Below, piece by piece: positions 1 to 7,025 of a DNA stretch of 19,075 nt (position 1 is the stretch's first letter; each line of letters starts with the position of its first letter). A program made the position numbers and the translations under genes. The notes below the pieces were generated by a model that was given only the letters and a program-made list of their open reading frames with translations, was not told the origin of the DNA and made no database searches. The stretch comes from Colivivens sp963645405 (GTDB lineage Bacteria; Bacteroidota; Bacteroidia; Bacteroidales; Bacteroidaceae): contig CAVISR010000058.1 in assembly GCA_963645405.1 (NCBI GenBank), positions 1 to 19,075 of the forward strand, given 5' to 3'.

Positions 1-95
1 GCCAAATGAGCAGAGCCAAGCTTGCTTGAGCTATGCCATGGCGAGAAAATTTGCGTGAAGTGGATGTCCGAAAAATCGAAGGTTTTATATCTAAC

Positions 96-193
96 CACGA
101 ATTGTCACGAATCCGACGAATTTTTCCAACATCAATCATCATGTAATGGGACATTAATCTGTCATTAATATTTTTCGAACCACGAATGTTCGT
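96..193. repeat. CACGAAT short-repeat stretch
   Basis: CACGAAT occurs at 96-102 and 106-112, a near copy (GACGAAT) ends at 121, and another copy lies at 181-187. The first three are spaced about 10 bp apart. The last copy is part of a small dyad, ACGAA-TG-TTCGT (182-193). Between them, CATTAAT is directly repeated around 151-169. No gene is visible in positions 1-299, which lie downstream of the minus-strand J-protein gene. The function is unknown. It looks like degenerate intergenic repeat DNA. Confidence 0.6.
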
Positions 194-209
194 AAATCCG
201 TCCGGATGG

Positions 210-284
210 TAGGAACTGGCTCTTTCCGAGAGCGTTAAAGCGAGCGTGGACTTGTGTGTTGTGATATATGCGAGCTGACGCTCG
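210..284 (+). repeat. Structured intergenic repeat, copy A
   Basis: This is one copy of a repeat of about 75-80 bp that recurs at 18420-18499, 18508-18585 and, diverged, at 19034-19075. It starts with TAGGAACTGG, then a hairpin GCTCTT-TCC-GAGAGC, then GTTAAAGCGAGCG, a variable CTTGTGTGTTG segment, and a second hairpin GCGAGC-TGAC-GCTCG. The loop of the second hairpin differs from the other copies (TTT there) while the arms are kept. It lies just past the 3' end of the minus-strand J-protein gene. No long T-run follows, so it is not a clear terminator. Confidence 0.75.
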
Positions 285-299
285 AACGTCAACGTCTGT

Positions 300-995
300 T
301 CATGCGTTTCTCATTTCCATGAGGAGCTGGCGCTGACGGTCGGAAAGGTCGGTGGGCAGTTTCACGTTGATGGTCAGGATGAGGTCGCTTCCACCATTGC
401 CTTTGCCTTTCAGACGCATCTTCTGTCCAGGCTGGGTGCCGGGCTTCAGTTTCAGTTTCAGTTTCTCGGTGTCGGACTGGATGATGACTTCGCCTCCGAG
501 GATGGCTGTGTACATGTCGACATCGATGCTGGCTTGGCTCTCGGCTGCCGGTGCTTCAGCTGTCCGGCTGCGTGTGCCCCGTCCTCTGTTGTACCCTCCA
601 CCGAACATCTGTGAGAAGAAGTCGGAGAATCCTTCGTTGCCGTCGAAGTGGAACTCAACCCTGTTGCCTCCGGCTCCTGTTCCGAACGGGCTGCCGCTGC
701 CGAACGGATTGAATCCGCCACCGAACGGGTTGCCGCCTGTCTGACCTCCGAATCCCTGGTTGTTGATCTTGTCCCAGTTCTCGCCATATTGGTCGTAGCG
801 CGCACGCTTGTCGGGGTCGTTCAGCACTTCGTAGGCTTCGTTCAGCAACTGGAACTTTGCCTTTGCCTTCGGGTCGTCGGGGTGCAGGTCGGGATGGAAC
901 TGCTTGCTGCGTTTCCTGTAGGCTGCCTTTATCTCAGACTGCGGGATGTCCTTTGGAACTCCCATTATCTTATAGTAATCTATGAACTTTGCCAT
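300..995 (-). CDS. Compact CbpA-like J-domain co-chaperone
   Basis: A DnaJ-family co-chaperone of 231 residues that should stimulate the ATPase of DnaK and deliver substrates. The J domain spans about residues 5-70 with HPD at 34-36. A Gly/Phe-rich linker follows (about 82-135), including FSDFFSQMFGG as in CbpA. A single C-terminal substrate-binding lobe follows (about 156-231) with LGGEV, KLKPGTQPGQ and RLKGKG motifs. There is no CxxCxGxG zinc region, so it is CbpA-like rather than DnaJ. It is shorter than E. coli CbpA (about 306 residues). The C-terminal lobe resembles the second lobe (CTD II), and CTD I seems absent. The start at 995 is chosen because MAKFIDYYKIMGV is the family N-terminus and AAAGGAGAT lies just upstream. 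A longer in-frame start at 1223 would add 76 unrelated residues. Confidence 0.92.
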   Translation of the reverse strand: MAKFIDYYKIMGVPKDIPQSEIKAAYRKRSKQFHPDLHPDDPKAKAKFQLLNEAYEVLNDPDKRARYDQYGENWDKINNQGFGGQTGGNPFGGGFNPFGSGSPFGTGAGGNRVEFHFDGNEGFSDFFSQMFGGGYNRGRGTRSRTAEAPAAESQASIDVDMYTAILGGEVIIQSDTEKLKLKLKPGTQPGQKMRLKGKGNGGSDLILTINVKLPTDLSDRQRQLLMEMRNA

Positions 996-1032
996 CTTGA
1001 TATCTCCTTTTTTTATTTCAATTGCATGACTG

Positions 1033-1064
1033 CAAACTTTGTGCCAAATGGCAGGCATGACAAA
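1033..1064 (-). promoter_or_regulatory. Candidate promoter of the J-protein gene with internal dyad
   Basis: On the minus strand, TTTG (1061-1064) is followed after 20 bp by AAAGTTTG (1033-1040), which differs from the Bacteroidetes -7 element TAnnTTTG at one position. The spacer contains a perfect dyad TGCCA-AA-TGGCA (1042-1053), placed where a repressor or activator could act. The match is imperfect, so confidence is moderate. Confidence 0.45.
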
Positions 1065-1298
1065 TCGGTGGTCGGGCAAGCGCAGGATAGGTCCTGGATG
1101 GGGCAGGACTGAGAGTTGGGTAAGTTGGGGTAGGACTTTGAACAAGGCAAGATTCATGGCTTTTCGAGCGCTTGAAATCCCGAGTTTCCCGGGGTGCCGG
1201 ATTTCATGGTTTTGGTGCTGCAATTGCCCTCAATCATGGCTGAAATCCATGCTCTCGGGGTGTTTTTCGACTGATTATGCATATTTTTCGGGAAAATA

Positions 1299-1330
1299 TT
1301 TGGTGGGATGAAAAGTTTGTTGTACCTTTG
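1299..1330 (+). promoter_or_regulatory. Bacteroidetes-type promoter for tRNA-fMet
   Basis: TTTG at 1299-1302, a 20-bp spacer, then TACCTTTG at 1323-1330. This fits the primary sigma factor consensus of Bacteroidetes. The tRNA begins 33 bp after the -7 element. Confidence 0.75.
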
Positions 1331-1362
1331 CAGTCGCAAATCAGAAATGACTTGATTTATAT

Positions 1363-1439
1363 CGCGGAGTGGTAGCAGTTGGTAGCTCGCCAGGCTCATA
1401 ACCTGGAGGTCATTGGTTCGAGTCCAATCTCCGCAACCA
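1363..1439 (+). tRNA. Initiator tRNA-Met (CAT anticodon)
   Basis: A complete 77-nt tRNA with encoded CCA. Acceptor arms are 1363-1369 and 1429-1435. Anticodon stem CCAGG/CCTGG encloses CTCATAA, with anticodon CAT at 1397-1399. The T-arm is ATTGG-TTCGAGT-CCAAT. Position 1 (C) opposite position 72 (A) is unpaired, the hallmark of initiator tRNAs. The anticodon stem has AGG/CCT next to the loop rather than the classical GGG/CCC. The D-stem reads GTAGC against GCTC: a normal GAGC strand with one extra T (1373). If that T is a bulge, the initiator-typical A11-U24 pair is kept. Confidence 0.95.
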
Positions 1440-1449
1440 CCAACCCTTT

Positions 1450-1489
1450 GGACACTGTTATAGTTTTCGAACTGTTCAGTGTCCTTTTT
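1450..1489 (+). terminator. Rho-independent terminator after tRNA-fMet
   Basis: GGACACTG (1450-1457) pairs perfectly with CAGTGTCC (1477-1484). Inside, AGTT and AACT close a TTCG tetraloop (1462-1473). Five T residues follow (1485-1489). It separates the tRNA from the Nudix gene, which starts 20 bp later. Confidence 0.85.
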
Positions 1490-1509
1490 CATTTTCAAAG
1501 GCAAGACGG

Positions 1510-2019
1510 ATGAACGAGATGAGAGACAACAAAGACGAGATGTTCCCGGTGGTAGACGAGCAAGGAACAATCCTGGGAGCGATAAGTAGGGGAGAGGCGC
1601 ACAGCGGAAGCAAGGTTCTGCATCCAGTGGTACATCTCCATGTGTTCAACAGCAAGGGTGAACTCTATCTGCAGCAACGCCCGGAGTGGAAGGATATACA
1701 GCCCTGCAAGTGGGACACTGCGTGCGGAGGCCATGTGGACCTGGGCGAAAACGTGGGTATGGCGCTTGAGCGCGAGGTGAGAGAAGAATTGGGAATCGAG
1801 GTGGAAAACCCTGAGCAGCTGGAGCCTTACGTTTTCGAGAGCGATAGGGAGAAGGAGCTGGTGTATCCGCATCGGATGGTGTACGACGGTGAGATTCATC
1901 CGAGTGATAGTGAACTCTCGGGCGGCAGGTTCTGGACCAGGCAGGAAATACTCGACAACCTGGGCAAGGGCGTGTTCACTCCAAACTTCGAGCAGGAATA
2001 CAAGAAACTCTTTGAATAG
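1510..2019 (+). CDS. Nudix hydrolase (YfcD/IPP isomerase-like)
   Basis: A 169-residue Nudix-family protein. The Nudix box (residues 74-96) fits GX5EX7REUXEEXGU exactly: G74, E80, R88-E89, R91, E92-E93, G95. This motif binds the divalent metal that cleaves a nucleoside diphosphate-X bond. The N-terminal part (VVDEQGTILGAISRGEAH, then LHVFNSKGELYLQQRP and WDTACGGHVDLGE) resembles YfcD and the isopentenyl-diphosphate isomerase branch. The substrate cannot be read from the sequence. The start at 1510 has AAAGG a few bases upstream; ATGs at 1519 and 1540 are alternatives, with the domain intact either way. It stands alone between the tRNA terminator and a repeat-rich gap. I see no clear promoter of its own. 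Confidence 0.9.
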   Translation: MNEMRDNKDEMFPVVDEQGTILGAISRGEAHSGSKVLHPVVHLHVFNSKGELYLQQRPEWKDIQPCKWDTACGGHVDLGENVGMALEREVREELGIEVENPEQLEPYVFESDREKELVYPHRMVYDGEIHPSDSELSGGRFWTRQEILDNLGKGVFTPNFEQEYKKLFE

Positions 2020-2092
2020 ACTGACTATGAAAAGTTTGAATCTTTGCTTTTGACCGCATTGATTCCAGCTTCTGACTGTGACTAAATATACG

Positions 2093-2120
2093 ACCGTTCG
2101 CATTGGCTTATGCGAGCGGT
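2093..2120 (+). terminator. Stem-loop after the Nudix gene
   Basis: An 11-bp stem, ACCGTTCGCAT (2093-2103) with ATGCGAGCGGT (2110-2120), one pair being T-G, and loop TGGCTT. It lies 74 bp past the Nudix stop codon. There is no T-run, so it may be a weak terminator or an mRNA 3' stabiliser rather than a classical one. Confidence 0.45.
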
Positions 2121-2182
2121 TGTCTTGGCTTATACAACCAGTTGTCTTTGTTGGCTCGTCCGGTTGTCCTGCCTCGTGCTTT
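2095..2182 (+). repeat. Degenerate 22-bp tandem repeat
   Basis: Four units begin at 2095, 2117, 2139 and 2161. The core GGTTGTC or a relative recurs exactly every 22 bp (2117, 2139, 2161), and CTTGGCTTATA is shared by the first two units. The copies are worn. A small plus-strand open frame here (2110-2301) is rejected as coding. Together with the tamB promoter this accounts for the 395-bp gap between the Nudix gene and tamB. Confidence 0.55.
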
Positions 2183-2344
2183 TGCTCATGAAGACTTTTG
2201 CCTTCATCTGTAAATCTTTGCGCCATCATCCGTCTTGCCTTGTCCTTCCATTCATTGATGGTGCCGAATTTGCCCGGCAAAAAGGCAAAAATCCCACATA
2301 GACAGTGTTTCGTGCCTTCTTTTGAGCGAAAATGACCGATTTAT

Positions 2345-2375
2345 TTTGTAGTGTGAAGAAAACGAGTTATTTTTG
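2345..2375 (+). promoter_or_regulatory. Promoter of the tamB-tamL operon
   Basis: TTTG (2345-2348), a 19-bp spacer, then TATTTTTG (2368-2375), a full match to TAnnTTTG. It predicts a leader of roughly 30 nt before the ATG at 2415. Confidence 0.75.
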
Positions 2376-2414
2376 TATCTTGTTAAATGAAGATTGGATA
2401 AGGGCAGACAAGGC

Positions 2415-5400
2415 ATGGACAAGAATACTCGCAAGGCTTTGAAGATTACGGGATGGGTGATTGCTTCGCCATTCATCCTAGTTGTCCTGTTGTTTGTTGC
2501 CCTCTACGTCCCTCCAATACAGAAATGGGCAGTTGACCTGACTGCCGACTATTTGAGCCAATCCACCGGTATGCAGATAAGCGTGGACCGCGTGTTGCTG
2601 AAGTTTCCGCTCGACCTCTCGGTGGGTGGGGTGAAGGCAATGCAGAACGGCGACACCCTGCTTGCAGTTGATGAACTCGTGGTCGATGCCGAGGTGATGC
2701 CGCTGCTGCATGGCGAGGTGGCGGTGAACGAGGTGACACTGAACAAAGCCACTGTCGACACCCGTGACATGATTGCTGCCATGGCAATGAAAGGACATAT
2801 CGGCAAGCTCCGCACGAACGACATCTCCTTCCTGCTGGACGAAGGCAACATGACGTTTCCTGCACTTTCGCTTGCCAACTCCGAGCTTACCATCACACTG
2901 GCAGACAGTGTGCCTGAGGACACCACCAGCGAAGAAGCCCCTTTCCTCCGGACAATGGACTTCAGGAAACTGACGCTCGACGATGTGGCACTCAACCTCA
3001 ACCTTGCGCCCAGCGCCGACAGCATGAGTGTGAGCACCCATTTCGCGAAGGCAGACCTCGCCTGCCTGCTCAATCTCGAAGAAGGGAACTACTATGTCAA
3101 GCCTCTGAATATCACCGATTCGGATATAAATTACAATATCGGACACTCGACTCCGCTTGAGGGCTTCGATGCCAACCACATCAATCTCAGCCATGTGACT
3201 GCATCAATCGACTCACTGTCGTACTTGGCATCGGGCGACCTCTACGTAGGCATAAACTCACTTGCAGGAACGGAGCGCAGCGGACTTGCACTCGAGTCGG
3301 CTTCGGGCACCTGCAAGTTGGACAGCACGAGTCTGAGCCTTGAACAATTCAGTCTGATTACTGCAGATTCCGACATCAGTCTCGACATGAAGATGGACCT
3401 GACAGCGTTCAACGATGTTGACCCGGGACAACTCTCCCTCACTGTCGACGGAACAGTGGGCAAAGCCGACATACTGCCGTTCACTGCCGACATGATGCAG
3501 GCATTCGGCAAATCGTGGCCAGCCAAACCAATGAAAGTGGCGCTCGCAGCCAACGGAAACATGCAGCAACTCTCCGTACCATATCTCCAGGCGGACATGG
3601 ACGGCGCATTCAGCATGAGCGGTGACCTGGTGCTCGAGAACCTCACCGACCCAAACGGAAATATCGGCATACAGACCCACATGAAGGCACAGGGAGGCAA
3701 CCTCGCATTCGTCAACGGACTGCTGCCAGCCGACATCGCCTCTGCGTTCAGGATTCCTGCAGGAATGAAGCTGGAGGGCGACGTGTCGATGACCAACAAC
3801 CGTCTGCTTGCCGGCGTGAACCTCGCCTACGGCAAATCATCAGCTGCACTGAAGGCAGACTACAACATGAACAACGACCGATATGACGTTGACCTCGTAG
3901 CCGACAGGCTTGCGATAGATGCCTTCGTGCCGATGACCGACTCGTGCTCAGCCACCGGACACGTCACGGCAAGAGGCCAGGGCTTCAACTTCGATTCGCC
4001 TGCCACCCATTCGGATGCGACAGTGGAGATAAAACATGTGGCTTTCGGACCATACAACCTCAACGGAACGGAAGGAACGCTGACGCTTGCCAACCAAAGC
4101 GTGAATGCCGACATCGACTTCCACGACGAGAGGCTCGAAGGCTCGTTCCTTGTCGACGGCACCATGAACAACAAAGGCATCGACGGCACCATGACCATCG
4201 ACCTTCCGTTTGCCGACATCCAGGCACTGGGACTGAGCGATGACCCCCTTACCATCCATGCCACACACGGCGACTTCAAAGCCAACAGCAACTTCGGCAA
4301 CATGTTCCTGCTCGATGCAGTGGTCGACGGAGTGGAGGTGGTTTACAACGAAGACAGCCTCGTCACCGAGATGTTCAACCTTTACGCACAAAGCACGGCA
4401 GACACCACGGACATCAATCTGAAGACAAGCGACCTCAACTTCGACCTCCATTCGCCACGCAACCTCTTTGCCCTCATCGAAGATTTTACCAAACTGGGCG
4501 AGACTGCCGTCAACCAGTTGCAGACCCGTACCCTCGACCTCGACCACCTGCGACAGATGATGCCGCTGACATCGCTCAAGGCAAACATAGGCAACAAGAA
4601 CCCGATAAGCAAGTTCGTGGCAATGCAGGGCATACGGTTCGATGAGATAGATGCAAACCTCGTGACCTCGCCCGACAGCGGACTGCTGGGCAACCTCTAT
4701 GCCTACAATTTCAGGAAAGACTCAATCAGAGTCGACACCTTCATGTTCGACATCAACCAGGACACATCGCAGATTACGTTCAACGCAACCGTGGATTGTC
4801 CCGACCAGGACCTCTGCGCAGCCTTCACTGCAGCGCTCAACGGATATATCTCGCCGCGCAATGCCGATGTCCACCTTACTTATATGAACGACATGAAAGT
4901 GAAGGGAATCGACCTCGGACTGAAAGCCCAAGTGCAGAGCGATTCAGTATTCCACATTTCTCTCTATCCGCAGCAGCCAATCATTGCCTACACTCCGTTC
5001 AGTCTGAACGAGAACAACTACATCGACATACATAACGGCGAGAAAGTATTTGCCGACGTTCTTCTGCTCTCAACCAAAGACAATTGCTCCATCTCGCTTT
5101 ATGCCAACCCCGTGGATTCACAGCTGCAGAACATAGAAGCAGTGGTGAAGAACGTGGACATCGAAGGACTGCTGACTGTGATGCCGTTCATCCCGAGAAT
5201 GACAGGACTCCTCGAGGTGGATGCCAACTACATACAGACAGCGCAGGGATACACTGTCGACGGACTTGTGGCTGCCGACAACTTCACTTACGAAGGAACG
5301 AAGATGGGCAACATCATGACCATGCTCAACTATCAGCCGACTGGCGAAGCCGGACACGACATAAATGCAATGCTCTTCAAAGACGAAGAACACGTGGCTA

Positions 5401-7025
5401 CGATCAAAGGCGACTACAATGTGAAGGGCACCGACTGTCTGAATGCATCGGCAATGCTCGAACATCTGCCGCTGTCGATGGCAAATGCCTTCATGGACGA
5501 CCCAGTGTTTGCACTGAGCGGCTATCTCGGAGGAATGGTCACTGCCACCGGAAAGATTGATTCGCTGCTGGTCAACGGATTCATCTCAACCGACAATGTT
5601 CATGTGGCAAGCGACATCTATTCATTTGACTTGGCAGTGGAAGACGACAATCTGCTGTTCAACAACAGTTGCGTGAACCTCGATACAATAAGGATATATG
5701 GTGCAGGAGAAACCCCTCTTACGGTGAACGGCTCAGTAGACTTCAAGGACTTCAACGAGATAAAGATGAACCTGAGCCTTTACGGACAGAACTTCCTCGT
5801 GTTTGATGCAGAGCGCACCAACAAGACAGCACTCTTCGGGAAACTGTACGGCGACTTCCTTGCCCGTGTGAACGGCACGACCGACGACCTGAAGATACGT
5901 GGCATGATAAACGTGCTCAAGAGCACCGACATTACTTATGTGATGACGAACACCCCGTTGACCATTGACTACCGACTCGACGACATCGTCACCTTCGTCG
6001 ATTTCTCGGCTCCGCCTTCAGAAGGGGCAGTGGAACCACGCACGTTCATGGGAATCGACATGATAGTGCGACTGGAGATTGAGGACGGAGCGAAGATGCG
6101 CTGTGAATTCTCTGCCGACAAACAGAGTTACGTGAATGTGCAGGGTGGGGGAACTCTGACCATGACCTACACACCCGAGGGAGTGTTCAACCTCCTCGGA
6201 CGCTACACTCTGAACGAAGGCGAGATGAAATACACCCTTCCAGTCATTCCGCTCAAGACCTTCACCATCGAGAAAGGCTGCTACATAGAATTCACAGGCA
6301 AGCCAGCCAACCCTACAATGAACATCACTGCAACAGAGCAGACCAAAGCCAGTGTGAGCAATGCCGACGGTTCGAGCCGCACAGTGCTTTTCAATGTAGG
6401 ACTGAAGATAACCAACACACTCGAGAACATGGGACTTGAGTTCACCATTGATGCACCCGAGGACCTTACGGTGAGAAACGAACTGGCAGGCATGACATCG
6501 GAAGAGAAGAACAAACTGGCTGTGGCTCTGCTTGCAACTGGAATGTACCTCTCGAGCACCAACCAGTCAGGCTTCAGCACATCGAATGCCCTCAACAACT
6601 TCCTGCAGACAGAAATCAACAATATCGCAGGCAAGGCGATAAGTACGGCAACGAAGATTGACATGTCGGTGGGCATGGAGCAGACCAGGCGTGACGACGG
6701 CACCACACGCACCGACTATTCCTTCAAGTTCACCCGACGCTTCTTCAGCGACCGGCTGAACGTGGTCATCGGTGGACGCATCAATGCCGACGGCAACAAG
6801 AACGGCAATGAGGCAGGCGCATACATCGACGACGTCTCACTCGAATGGCGACTCAATGACGGAGGCACTCAATACATCCGCCTGTTCCACGACAAGAACT
6901 ACGACAATCTGGTGGAAGGCGAACTGACGGAGAATGGTGCGGGTATTGTTCTCCGCAAGAAACTGGATAGTATCACTGATTTGTTTATTTGGAAGAAGAA
7001 AAAGGATGGCAAGGAGAATAAGTGA
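2415..7025 (+). CDS. tamB: TamB-like inner-membrane translocation/assembly protein
   Basis: A 1536-residue AsmA/TamB-superfamily protein, expected to be anchored in the inner membrane and span the periplasm. The family works in outer-membrane biogenesis: insertion of certain outer-membrane proteins with TamA/TamL and, for AsmA-like proteins generally, lipid transport along a hydrophobic groove. One N-terminal transmembrane helix lies at about residues 11-32. A long beta-rich region without cysteine or catalytic motifs follows. The conserved C-terminal TamB domain (DUF490) covers roughly residues 1150-1500, with the typical GRYTLNEGEMKYTLPVIPLKTF stretch (broken here as GRYTLNEGEMKY and TLPVIPLKTF). 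The ATG at 2415 is preferred; an in-frame TTG at 2394 would add 7 residues. The end overlaps the tamL start by 20 bp, so the two are translationally linked. Confidence 0.93.
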   Translation: MDKNTRKALKITGWVIASPFILVVLLFVALYVPPIQKWAVDLTADYLSQSTGMQISVDRVLLKFPLDLSVGGVKAMQNGDTLLAVDELVVDAEVMPLLHGEVAVNEVTLNKATVDTRDMIAAMAMKGHIGKLRTNDISFLLDEGNMTFPALSLANSELTITLADSVPEDTTSEEAPFLRTMDFRKLTLDDVALNLNLAPSADSMSVSTHFAKADLACLLNLEEGNYYVKPLNITDSDINYNIGHSTPLEGFDANHINLSHVTASIDSLSYLASGDLYVGINSLAGTERSGLALESASGTCKLDSTSLSLEQFSLITADSDISLDMKMDLTAFNDVDPGQLSLTVDGTVGKADILPFTADMMQAFGKSWPAKPMKVALAANGNMQQLSVPYLQADMDGAFSMSGDLVLENLTDPNGNIGIQTHMKAQGGNLAFVNGLLPADIASAFRIPAGMKLEGDVSMTNNRLLAGVNLAYGKSSAALKADYNMNNDRYDVDLVADRLAIDAFVPMTDSCSATGHVTARGQGFNFDSPATHSDATVEIKHVAFGPYNLNGTEGTLTLANQSVNADIDFHDERLEGSFLVDGTMNNKGIDGTMTIDLPFADIQALGLSDDPLTIHATHGDFKANSNFGNMFLLDAVVDGVEVVYNEDSLVTEMFNLYAQSTADTTDINLKTSDLNFDLHSPRNLFALIEDFTKLGETAVNQLQTRTLDLDHLRQMMPLTSLKANIGNKNPISKFVAMQGIRFDEIDANLVTSPDSGLLGNLYAYNFRKDSIRVDTFMFDINQDTSQITFNATVDCPDQDLCAAFTAALNGYISPRNADVHLTYMNDMKVKGIDLGLKAQVQSDSVFHISLYPQQPIIAYTPFSLNENNYIDIHNGEKVFADVLLLSTKDNCSISLYANPVDSQLQNIEAVVKNVDIEGLLTVMPFIPRMTGLLEVDANYIQTAQGYTVDGLVAADNFTYEGTKMGNIMTMLNYQPTGEAGHDINAMLFKDEEHVATIKGDYNVKGTDCLNASAMLEHLPLSMANAFMDDPVFALSGYLGGMVTATGKIDSLLVNGFISTDNVHVASDIYSFDLAVEDDNLLFNNSCVNLDTIRIYGAGETPLTVNGSVDFKDFNEIKMNLSLYGQNFLVFDAERTNKTALFGKLYGDFLARVNGTTDDLKIRGMINVLKSTDITYVMTNTPLTIDYRLDDIVTFVDFSAPPSEGAVEPRTFMGIDMIVRLEIEDGAKMRCEFSADKQSYVNVQGGGTLTMTYTPEGVFNLLGRYTLNEGEMKYTLPVIPLKTFTIEKGCYIEFTGKPANPTMNITATEQTKASVSNADGSSRTVLFNVGLKITNTLENMGLEFTIDAPEDLTVRNELAGMTSEEKNKLAVALLATGMYLSSTNQSGFSTSNALNNFLQTEINNIAGKAISTATKIDMSVGMEQTRRDDGTTRTDYSFKFTRRFFSDRLNVVIGGRINADGNKNGNEAGAYIDDVSLEWRLNDGGTQYIRLFHDKNYDNLVEGELTENGAGIVLRKKLDSITDLFIWKKKKDGKENK

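Noticed and set aside
1075..1140. Tandem repeat of TGGGG(C/T)AGGACT between the J-protein and the tRNA
   Set aside because: Two copies at 1099 and 1126 are seen, but the sequence between is only G-rich with no consistent period; too weak to list as a repeat.
996..1223. N-terminal extension of the J-protein by 76 residues
   Set aside because: The added residues match no family. The inner ATG at 995 has a good ribosome binding site and starts at the J domain, and the candidate promoter lies inside the extension.
2110..2301. Small plus-strand open frame of 63 codons
   Set aside because: It begins inside the stem-loop and runs through the 22-bp repeat; the composition is low-complexity Cys/Leu and no family features are visible.
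2473..6712. Many long open frames on the minus strand and in other frames inside tamB
   Set aside because: They are shadows of a GC-rich, C-ending codon gene on the plus strand. None shows a domain, and tamB is continuous and recognisable.
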